Part shown: piece by piece, positions 53,419 to 59,778 of the stretch | Layout: each line of letters starts with the position of its first letter | Position numbering within the stretch: position 1 is the stretch's first letter | Assembly: GCA_937928795.1 (NCBI GenBank) | Contig: CALFWB010000018.1 | Span: forward strand, 1-59,778 | Reading direction: 5' to 3' | Length of the DNA stretch: 59,778 nucleotides | Origin: an uncultured Anaerolineales bacterium | Lineage (GTDB): Bacteria > Chloroflexota > Anaerolineae > Anaerolineales > UBA4823 | Notes under the pieces: model-generated | What the model saw: only the letters and a program-made list of their open reading frames with translations | Told to the model about the DNA's origin: nothing | The model's database searches: none | Made by a program: the position numbers and the translations under genes

Positions 53419-54288
53419 TTCCTTTATGTGCATTTTGCGTTCAAGGAAGCGAACAAACCCTGATAACAACAAAGTCATAGATAGGTATAGAAAGGCAGCT
53501 ACATTGAAGGCTTCCATGACGCGAAAGGTGCTGGAGCGGCGTAGGCGGGTAAGTTGGGTTAATTCATTGACGGCTAAAACGGTAGCCAAAGAGGAATCTT
53601 TCAATAAGGCAATGAAGTCATTCCCTAAGGGAGGTAGGATACGGCGAATCGCCTGAGGAAGAATGATCAGGCGCATCGCCAGAAAGTAATTCATCCCTAA
53701 GGAGCGAGCGGCTTCCATTTGACCTTTGCCGATGGATTGAATTCCAGCCCGGAAGACTTCTGCCTCAAACGCGCCATAGCCAATTGCCAGGGCAATGATC
53801 GCCCGTAGCTCCATCGAAATGTTACGGATGCTATAAGTTGCTAACCCATTGAAGAATTGAGCTAATCCGCCACTTTGAAACACGCTTATCCCCCATTGCC
53901 CGATTTTGTTGGTTAGGTCCACCAGAATCGGCACCAGACCAAAGGCAATAATTAGGATCAAGACCACCAGTGGTATGCCGCGCACCACTTCGATATAAAT
54001 CGTGGCGATGGTATTTAGGATGATATTTTTTGAAAGGCGCGCTAACCCCACAAATAATCCGATAACCGTTGCGATCGGAAAAGCAAGTAACGTGATTCTC
54101 AGGGTAGTAGCAACACCGGCGATCAAATATTGGAAGGTTTCGGAGTAATTTTTATCGGTAAAGATAAAGTAAATGATCACCAAACCAAGAATGAATAAAA
54201 TAATCGCCCACCAAGGGAGAGTAGATAGCGTAAGGGTTTGCGGTTTATAAAGGCTTTGTGTTTTGGGTTGAACGGCTTGCATTTTCAT
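53416..54288 (-). CDS. polar amino-acid ABC transporter permease
   Basis: This 290-residue membrane permease belongs to the HisM/GlnP (HEQRo) family. It has about five helices after a 25-residue cytoplasmic lead. The TGVATTLRITLLAFPIA-like start (written AGVATTLRITLLAF), EVVRGIPLVVLI and the cytoplasmic loop EAARSLGMNYFLAMRLIILP, which contacts the ATPase (EAA motif), are all present. It follows the substrate-binding protein gene, but no ATP-binding subunit gene is adjacent. The ATPase must be encoded elsewhere or shared. Confidence 0.93.
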   Translation of the reverse strand: MKMQAVQPKTQSLYKPQTLTLSTLPWWAIILFILGLVIIYFIFTDKNYSETFQYLIAGVATTLRITLLAFPIATVIGLFVGLARLSKNIILNTIATIYIEVVRGIPLVVLILIIAFGLVPILVDLTNKIGQWGISVFQSGGLAQFFNGLATYSIRNISMELRAIIALAIGYGAFEAEVFRAGIQSIGKGQMEAARSLGMNYFLAMRLIILPQAIRRILPPLGNDFIALLKDSSLATVLAVNELTQLTRLRRSSTFRVMEAFNVAAFLYLSMTLLLSGFVRFLERKMHIKE

Positions 54289-54307
54289 CCTCTTTGAATG
54301 GGGGTAA

Positions 54308-54332
54308 GCCGGGAGAGACGAACTCTCCCGGC
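54308..54332 (-). other. GC-rich hairpin between binding protein and permease
   Basis: A perfect 10-bp stem GCCGGGAGAG/CTCTCCCGGC with a 5-base loop lies in the 73-bp gap between the two genes. It has no T-run, so it would stabilise the 3' end of the binding-protein mRNA and not terminate fully. Confidence 0.65.
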
Positions 54333-54361
54333 GCAGCTTCAGAAACGGCTATTTTGTAAAT

Positions 54362-55255
54362 TTATTGGGTTAAGCCCCATTTCTTGTTGAGCGCTTCTAG
54401 GGTGCCGTCCTCAATCATAGATTGCAAGGCAGCATTGACGGCTTCGCGTAAATCGCTGCCGGGTGGGAAGACAAAGCCGAGTTCCTCGTCTGAGGTCAAT
54501 TGCCCGGCGATTTTGAGCTTGCCCTCATTTTCACTGATGAAGCCAGACGCGCTAACGTTATCGATAACGACCCCGTCAACATCGTTTGAGAGCAAAGCCA
54601 AGACAGCCGCTCCAAAATCCTCAAAGGATTTTACTCTCTCCGCAGGGAAGTGCTTTTTGGCGACAATTTCATTGGTCGTACCGAGTTGCGTGCCGATGAT
54701 CCGATTGGGGTCTGCTTTCATCTCATCTACACTGGCTGTTTCGTCAGCTCTGACCAATAGCACCTGACCGACAATCACGTAGGGGATGGAAAAATCAACG
54801 ATTTCATCTCGCTCAGCCGTGATGGTGACGCCGTCTGCGAGCATGTCGTATTCTCCAGCCTGCATAGCTGGGAAAATACCATCCCAAGCAGCTTGCTTGA
54901 ACTCTGGGACACAATTGATGCGCTTACAGATTTCTCGCACTGTGTCGTAATCCCAACCGATCCCTTCACCCGTTGCTTGATCGATCATATTGAAGGGGGG
55001 ATAGGCATTTTCAACGGCCACTGTAATGGTTCTACCCCCTAAATCGGGTAAACCTGAGCCTTGAGGCTCAGCCATTGGAGTTTCAGACACCGGCTCTGGG
55101 TAAGGCGCTTGGGGTTCTGCAGGTGGAGGTGGTTGAGTTTCTGCCGGGGCAGGCGGTTGCGTCTCGACTGCCGGGGGTGGGGTAGCTCCCCCGCCGCAGG
55201 CTGCGACAAGGATACTTAGGATCAATAAAAATGGGATTAGGTAGGACTTTTTCAT
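54362..55255 (-). CDS. amino-acid ABC transporter substrate-binding lipoprotein
   Basis: This is a family 3 (polar amino acid) periplasmic-type binding protein of 297 residues. The lipoprotein signal [20 protein letters not shown] has the lipobox cysteine at residue 20, followed by a Pro/Glu-rich linker. The binding domain contains [36 protein letters not shown] (D-M-L-A-x-G-x-T-I signature), [16 protein letters not shown] and [22 protein letters not shown] precedes an ATGATG pair at 55258/55255. The frame stays open upstream but without a start signal. Confidence 0.93.
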   Translation of the reverse strand: MKKSYLIPFLLILSILVAACGGGATPPPAVETQPPAPAETQPPPPAEPQAPYPEPVSETPMAEPQGSGLPDLGGRTITVAVENAYPPFNMIDQATGEGIGWDYDTVREICKRINCVPEFKQAAWDGIFPAMQAGEYDMLADGVTITAERDEIVDFSIPYVIVGQVLLVRADETASVDEMKADPNRIIGTQLGTTNEIVAKKHFPAERVKSFEDFGAAVLALLSNDVDGVVIDNVSASGFISENEGKLKIAGQLTSDEELGFVFPPGSDLREAVNAALQSMIEDGTLEALNKKWGLTQ

Positions 55256-55417
55256 CATCTCTCTCCTTCGAATTAGAATTTGGTTGTCGCCGTTTCTGAA
55301 AGAGGGTTGTTCCTTTGGCAAGAATGCGATAAGGATAGACCAAAACGAAAAAATTTGCAAGCTTTTCGCTTATAATGTGGCTGTATTGACTATTTTAACC
55401 TATTCAGAGGAGGAAAG

Positions 55418-55834
55418 ATGGCAATTTTTCCTGAAGTGGATTGGTTTTTGAAGCTCAAAGACAAGCTGAATTCCGACCCTCAATATGCTCGAATTGCCCA
55501 TAGCTGGGAATGGGATCTGTTATTCGCTATAGAAGCGGATGACACCCTGAAAGAACCCCTTTATGTTCACATGGACCTATGGCATGGAACTTGTCGGGAT
55601 GTGAAAATCGTTGAAGATGTCAAGCAAGTCAAAGCGACTTTTATCCTTTCTGCTCCTTATCAAAATTATGTGGCTATCCTATCCGGAAAGCTTGACCCGA
55701 TGCAAGCGATGCTCACGCGCAAACTGCGCGTGCAGGGAAATATGGCAATTATGATGCGCAATGTGCCGACGGTTTTGGATTTTGTGCGCTGTTGCCGTGA
55801 GGTCACGGATGGTTTTGTGGGAGTTGCAACCTAA
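55418..55834 (+). CDS. SCP2 sterol-binding domain protein
   Basis: This single-domain SCP2 protein (138 residues) belongs to a family that binds lipids or acyl chains in a hydrophobic tunnel. Typical segments are EPLYVHMDLWHGTCRDVKIV, ATFILSAPYQNYVAILSGKLDPMQAMLTRKLRVQG (split: sheet, then the LDPMQAML helix) and the C-terminal hydrophobic helix. GAGGAGGAAAG precedes the ATG, and a TATAAT lies at about 55371-55376. Its end overlaps the convergent membrane-protein gene by 32 bp. Confidence 0.87.
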   Translation: MAIFPEVDWFLKLKDKLNSDPQYARIAHSWEWDLLFAIEADDTLKEPLYVHMDLWHGTCRDVKIVEDVKQVKATFILSAPYQNYVAILSGKLDPMQAMLTRKLRVQGNMAIMMRNVPTVLDFVRCCREVTDGFVGVAT

Positions 55835-58256
55835 AGACGAATACGCCACCTGTATGATAAACTAATTCAAAAAGGGATGATTGGGCGAGTTCATAAGGGG
55901 AAATTTGTCCTCCTCTTGCACCGAGGTAGACATATTCCAGGTCATTTTCTTGCATGAGGTTGGCAATCCGAGAGGCATCGTGCGGTTTTTCAAGGACTTT
56001 CTGGGAGATTTGATTGATTTGACGAACGCGGTCACTTGATTCGGACAAGGCAAAGAGAACTGGAGGTGGGACTGTCGGACGCTGCGCAAGGGCAGGAATC
56101 CAGGAGCCGCCATCGTGCCCTGCATAAAGTCCATATCCCCACAGGAAGGGCTGAATGAGAAATTTCTGATTCGGCTGTGTTTCCTTCTGCAGAAAATCCA
56201 TGGCTTTGAGGTCATCTGAGCGGACAAGCATGGTGACCGGGTTGAGCAGGGGAACTAACCCTCGCGCCCCAACCAGTGCCGCCGCAAGAAGAGCAAAGAA
56301 AGAGATCATTCTCATAAGCCCTCTGGCTTTTGGCGGGATCAATTTGCGTAACCGCTCGAAGAGATGGGCTATACCGTGTGCGCCAAGGGCGGAGAGCGGC
56401 AGGTAGAGGCTAATTGTCACAGAAGTCGTGTTGAGGAACCCAACCCCTCTGGCAATCCAATGGCTTAGATAAATCGTTGCAAAACACATCACAACCCAAA
56501 CAAAAAGAGTCAGTCCCCTGCGTGAGCGGCGCAGCGTTTCTAAGCCAAAGCCGATTCCAGCCAGCGCAAGGACGATTTTTCCCCCTGCTGCGGTGAGTAG
56601 GCCCCATGGGATTGATTCGGGGGTAGCAGGGGGTTGATTCCAGGCTTTGAGTTTTGGTAAGAGCAAGGTTCTCCAAGCTTCTGGTAACCAAGCGGCTGAG
56701 AGAAGGAGCGTGAGGGTGGCAATGACCAGCAGAGAAGTCAGAAGCTGAAAGATTTTGCGTTTTCGGGATTGGATGGGGGTATGAAAGAACTTCTCTAAAG
56801 CGGACAAACCGAGGAGTAAAGCGAACAAGAAGCTCACTCGGTAGTGAATTACGATTAACCCAGCAAAGAGCGAGGCGATCAAGATGAGAGTAGGATAGGT
56901 TGTGCTGGGTTGACTATCTGCATAATGCCACAGCTTCCTCCTAAAGAGATAAATAAGGGCTGGCAGGATCAGTAAGCCGCAAAGTTGCGTGTAGCGGCCC
57001 CAGCTTGTGTAATAGGCTGGCATCGGTGAGAGGCAAGCAACCAAGAAGGCTGCCAAGATCGCGGCCGATCGTTTGGGATAGAAGGCGAGGGTAAAGACGT
57101 AAGCACTATAGACAGTAAGGGCGTTGAGGATTTGACCGAAGACCAGCATGGCTTTGGGAAGTGGGAGAGCGGTTAGCCATGTAAAAAAAGCCAAGTTGGC
57201 GTGAAAACCTGAATGATAAGAGACTGTTGTTGTGTCTAAAAAGGGTAGATATGAGGTTGGGTAGGCGCCGTTGTCTAGGATGAGGCGGGTGATCAGGCCA
57301 TGATGGACCGAGTCGACCCAGGCAGGGGCAACCAGATTGCGAGACATCAGCAGACGGATGAATAGGGCAAGGATGGCAATGAGCAACAGGCTGCAGTCGT
57401 CGCTTCGGAGTTTGGGCAGGCGATCAGGCAGATTGCGCATAGCCATCAATATAGATATGAGGAAACCTACGTAGAAAATCAGCCGAATAACGTCACCATT
57501 CCAATTAAGATCCAAGGCACTTGTCCAAGCCAAGCCCAGTGGGATGATCGCCAGGCTTGTGCTGAGGATGAGATAGACACTCAGAGATCGATCTAATGGC
57601 AAAGGAAAGCGGATTAATTTCAAGAAGAGTGCTCCCGGTGAGATGAGCAGTGCCAGGGTAGGGAAGAAGAGCCAAAGGTCTTGAACGAGGCGGCGGCTAT
57701 CCTCGCGGAGGCTTTGGGCAGAATAGCGATATTCCAGCGAGAACCCCAGATCGGCTGAGGTGACTTGACCGTTGAGGGAGAAGTCACCTTGCGGATAACT
57801 ATCAAGCCGATTTCCCCAAAGGTGTAGGGGCGCTGAGCTCTCGATGAGAATTGCGTATTTCCCGGTTTGGAGCCTCTGATCTTCAGGGATGATAAAAGCG
57901 CATTGAGCGTTTTGGCAAATTGTCAAAGGCTGAGAAATGGCAAAGAGGTATTTAGGTTTAGCGTTGAGATCGAAGAAGGTTAAGGTTATGGTTGCGTTTC
58001 TGGGGGACGGATCGGCTGGGGAAGCCCAGATCGTGATTTTGCTTAGGAATGCTTGGCTTAGGACGAGAGTTTGCGAAGCCAGCTCATTCCTTTGCAAAGT
58101 GTGAATGTTATCGGTATGCCACTCATGCGAGGATTCGGGGTCATAAAGACTGACACAGCCGCTGAGTAGAATAGCGAAAACACCGAGCCCCAATAGGTTA
58201 GCGAGAGGTTTCGGCTTCCCCGATTTGACTGCGCAGATAGGCTTCCATAAAGCCAT
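55803..58256 (-). CDS. large polytopic membrane protein, GT-C glycosyltransferase-like
   Basis: This protein of about 817 residues has an N-terminal hydrophobic signal ending ILLSGC, followed by a beta-rich extracytoplasmic domain of roughly 150 residues. Ten or more transmembrane helices follow. The loop between early helices reads NLVAPAWVDSVHHGLITRL, with an Asp/His pair at the place where GT-C enzymes keep catalytic acids. A last soluble segment contains YGLYAGHDGGSWIPALA. Donor and acceptor are unknown. The first 60 bases overlap the 3' end of prfB; a TTG at about 58190 is a possible later start. Confidence 0.75.
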   Translation of the reverse strand: MALWKPICAVKSGKPKPLANLLGLGVFAILLSGCVSLYDPESSHEWHTDNIHTLQRNELASQTLVLSQAFLSKITIWASPADPSPRNATITLTFFDLNAKPKYLFAISQPLTICQNAQCAFIIPEDQRLQTGKYAILIESSAPLHLWGNRLDSYPQGDFSLNGQVTSADLGFSLEYRYSAQSLREDSRRLVQDLWLFFPTLALLISPGALFLKLIRFPLPLDRSLSVYLILSTSLAIIPLGLAWTSALDLNWNGDVIRLIFYVGFLISILMAMRNLPDRLPKLRSDDCSLLLIAILALFIRLLMSRNLVAPAWVDSVHHGLITRLILDNGAYPTSYLPFLDTTTVSYHSGFHANLAFFTWLTALPLPKAMLVFGQILNALTVYSAYVFTLAFYPKRSAAILAAFLVACLSPMPAYYTSWGRYTQLCGLLILPALIYLFRRKLWHYADSQPSTTYPTLILIASLFAGLIVIHYRVSFLFALLLGLSALEKFFHTPIQSRKRKIFQLLTSLLVIATLTLLLSAAWLPEAWRTLLLPKLKAWNQPPATPESIPWGLLTAAGGKIVLALAGIGFGLETLRRSRRGLTLFVWVVMCFATIYLSHWIARGVGFLNTTSVTISLYLPLSALGAHGIAHLFERLRKLIPPKARGLMRMISFFALLAAALVGARGLVPLLNPVTMLVRSDDLKAMDFLQKETQPNQKFLIQPFLWGYGLYAGHDGGSWIPALAQRPTVPPPVLFALSESSDRVRQINQISQKVLEKPHDASRIANLMQENDLEYVYLGARGGQISPYELAQSSLFELVYHTGGVFVFRLQLPQNHP

Positions 58257-59299
58257 TGAGTTCCCCATCTAAGACAGCGGCCGTATTGCCGGTTTCATAA
58301 CCTGTCCGATGGTCTTTGACCATTTGGTAGGGGTGTAGTACATAGGAGCGGATTTGACTGCCCCACTCGACTTTTTGAAATTCCCCGCGCAGTTGCGCCA
58401 TTTGTTCTTCCTGCTCTCGTTGCTTTAACTCCAATAGTCGCGAGCGCAGAACGCGCAGGGCATTTTCGCGATTTTGAACTTGAGACCGTTCGTTTTGGCA
58501 GGTGACCACAATCCCGGTCGGGATGTGGGTGATGCGTACTGCAGTATCATTCTTTTGGACGTTTTGTCCGCCTGCACCGGCCGAGCGAAATGTGTCAATG
58601 CGCAAATCATTGGGATTGATTTCGATTTCATGATCGTCTTCAACTTGCGGTAAGACTTCAACCAAAGCAAAGGAAGTATGGCGGCGGTGAGAAGCATCGA
58701 AGGGCGAGAGACGCACCAAGCGATGGACACCTTTTTCGGAACGCAAATATCCATAGGCATATTTGCCTTCGACTGAAATGGTCACACTTTTGATCCCGGC
58801 TTCTTCTCCGATGCTGCGGTCGAGAATGTCAGTTTGATAGCCGTTTCGCTCCGCCCAGCGTAAATACATGCGCTCCAGCATTTCAGCCCAATCTTGCGAG
58901 TCTGTGCCACCTGCTCCGGCGTGGATCGCCAAAAGCGCATTGTTGCGGTCGTACTTGCCCGAGAACATGGCGTAAAATTCGCGATTTTGAATAGCCGCTT
59001 CAATTGCTTCGATCTCTGCTTCTAACTCAAGGCGCAGCGATTCATCGCCCAGTGAAGCCAATTCTATGGCATCGTGCACCTTCTGGCGTAACTCCAGCCA
59101 GGGTTCTAATTCATCGCTCAGGATGGCAATTCTTTTCATTGCCTCTTGAGCTTGTTCGGGATTTTGCCAAAAATCTTCGGCTTCGGTTAGTTTTTGAAGT
59201 TCATTGCGTTGGTGCTCTTTTTGTGGGATGTCAAAGACGCACCCAAAGATGTTGAATTCGTTGCGATTGTTCGTGCAATCTTTCAAGTAAATCTTCCAT
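58198..59299 (-). CDS. prfB: peptide chain release factor 2, programmed +1 frameshift
   Basis: RF2 reads UGA and UAA stop codons. The gene begins with ATG at 59299 and encodes 22 codons (MEDLLERLHEQSQRIQHLWV...), then meets an in-frame TGA at 59233-59231. A +1 shift at CTTTGAC moves the ribosome into the main frame, which continues DIPQKEHQRNELQKL. The full product has 366 residues. Family motifs in the main frame are AGAGGTDSQDWAEMLERMY, GIKSVTISVEGKYAYGYL, RLVRLSPFDASHRRHTSF and the catalytic GGQ in SAGAGGQNVQK. The main frame alone opens at an ATG at 59286, but its first 18 residues are not RF2-like. It lies 19 bp after ftsY. Confidence 0.95.
59230..59244 (-). other. prfB +1 programmed frameshift site
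   Basis: Reading on the minus strand, GGGTG (59244-59240), three bases CGT, then CTT TGA C (59236-59230). The slippery CTT is codon 22, followed directly by the UGA stop in frame 0; skipping one T gives GAC. The G-rich stimulator sits exactly three bases before CTT, as in E. coli prfB. Confidence 0.93.
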
Positions 59300-59318
59300 G
59301 TGTCAAGTTCTCCGATTT

Positions 59319-59778
59319 TTAGGGTGAAGAAGGTGAAAGAATACCGTCTAAGAAGGCTTGGGGATTAAAGGGCTCGAGATCGTCAAAGGTTTCACCTAAA
59401 CCGGCAAAATAGATCGGAACACCGAGTTCTTTTTGGATGGCAAAAGCCATGCCGCCCCGCGCCGAGGAATCCAGTTTAGCAAGGATAACGCCGTTGATAT
59501 GGACGGCTTGTTGAAAGGCGCGCGCCTGTTGGAGCGCGTTTTGTCCGGTGGTGGCATCCAGCACCAACCAGACGTGGTGCGGTGCGCCGGGTAAGGCTTT
59601 GCCGATCACGCGGTGTACCTTTTTGAGTTCTTCCATAAGGTTGTAACGCGTGTGTAAACGCCCAGCCGTATCGATGATGACGATGTCAACCTTGCGGGAG
59701 ACGGCAGCTTGAACGGTATCGTAAGCCACTGCGCCGGAATCTGCCCCCGGCGCGCCACTGACAATAGGAAGTTCTAGG
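59319..59778 (-). CDS. ftsY: signal recognition particle receptor FtsY, C-terminal part
   Basis: The 3' part of an SRP-type GTPase gene; the frame is open to the window edge, so the N-terminal and P-loop regions lie outside. About 152 residues are visible. They start LELPIVSGAPGADSGAVAYD (typical FtsY sequence before helix 2), then IVIIDTAGRLHTRYNLMEEL (G3 DTAGR), LVLDATTGQNALQQA, the guanine motif AKLDSSARGGMAF and the closing GLGETFDDLEPFNPQAFLDG. FtsY docks ribosome-SRP complexes at the membrane. prfB follows after 19 bp. Confidence 0.95.
   Translation of the reverse strand, partial: LELPIVSGAPGADSGAVAYDTVQAAVSRKVDIVIIDTAGRLHTRYNLMEELKKVHRVIGKALPGAPHHVWLVLDATTGQNALQQARAFQQAVHINGVILAKLDSSARGGMAFAIQKELGVPIYFAGLGETFDDLEPFNPQAFLDGILSPSSP

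Noticed and set aside
59233-59286. N-terminus of RF2 from the ATG at 59286
   Set aside because: The 18 residues before DIPQKE are unlike RF2 and include cysteines. The frameshift reading from 59299 gives a normal N-terminus.

Overview
The window looks like a chromosomal segment of a Chloroflexota bacterium, most likely of class Anaerolineae. This is inferred from family content, not from a database search: a membrane glycosyltransferase fused to an NHL propeller (Agl23/TIGR03663 type), a CASTOR/POLLUX-like channel, a TrpB2-type tryptophan synthase beta chain under a T-box, a fused DHH-CBS-tRNA nucleotidyltransferase, a type 2 IPP isomerase and a NusA with a long acidic tail. There is no phage, CRISPR array, plasmid gene or complete insertion sequence. 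The mobile DNA consists of small non-coding elements.

Layout. 1-3.9 kb: the end of a murE-type ligase, then pnp and rpsO on the minus strand. 4-5.7 kb: a two-gene operon (MazG-like pyrophosphohydrolase, then a HEAT/DNA-alkylation-repeat protein) bracketed by two inverted copies of a 78-bp miniature element. 5.8-17.9 kb: a plus-strand information-processing block (DHH-CBS-CCA enzyme, GNAT, then nusA-ylxR-infB-rbfA-nrnA-truB-ribF-thyA-folA). 18-20 kb: a third identical miniature element, a consensus promoter, a tryptophan T-box and trpB2. 20-28.8 kb: a soluble GAF histidine kinase, a trxB-mdh-citrate synthase operon, a LysM membrane protein and hemW. 28.8-33.4 kb: prenyl synthase and type 2 IPP isomerase, acpP, and sucC-sucD. 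33.4-40 kb: a minus-strand overlapping chain scpB-rluB-ion channel-glycosyltransferase/NHL. 40-47.3 kb: plus-strand envelope genes (two lipoproteins, UXS-type epimerase, GtrA, a small repeat-domain protein), a magnesium-chelatase-like AAA+ ATPase, a TPR protein, a URO-D family protein and rsmD. 47.3-49 kb: an SPFH/helix-turn-helix protein and its partner. 49-49.8 kb: non-coding repeats. 49.8-59.8 kb: class II aldolase, plsX, tRNA-Leu(GAG), part of an amino-acid ABC importer, an SCP2 protein, a large membrane protein, prfB with its programmed frameshift, and the end of ftsY.

How it fits together. The core encodes transcription and translation factors (nusA operon, rpsO-pnp, prfB, rluB, rsmD), co-translational targeting (ftsY), TCA-cycle enzymes (mdh, citrate synthase, sucCD), lipid precursors (plsX, acpP, prenyl synthase, isomerase) and folate/thymidylate and flavin synthesis.

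The most unusual signal is the 78-bp miniature element. Two copies are identical and a third differs by two bases. It has 19-bp imperfect terminal inverted repeats and 8-9 bp target duplications. All three copies lie within about 20 bp upstream of a recognisable -35 box. Several genes also appear to be transcribed from promoters that place the transcript start at, or a few bases before, the initiation codon (leaderless or nearly leaderless mRNAs).
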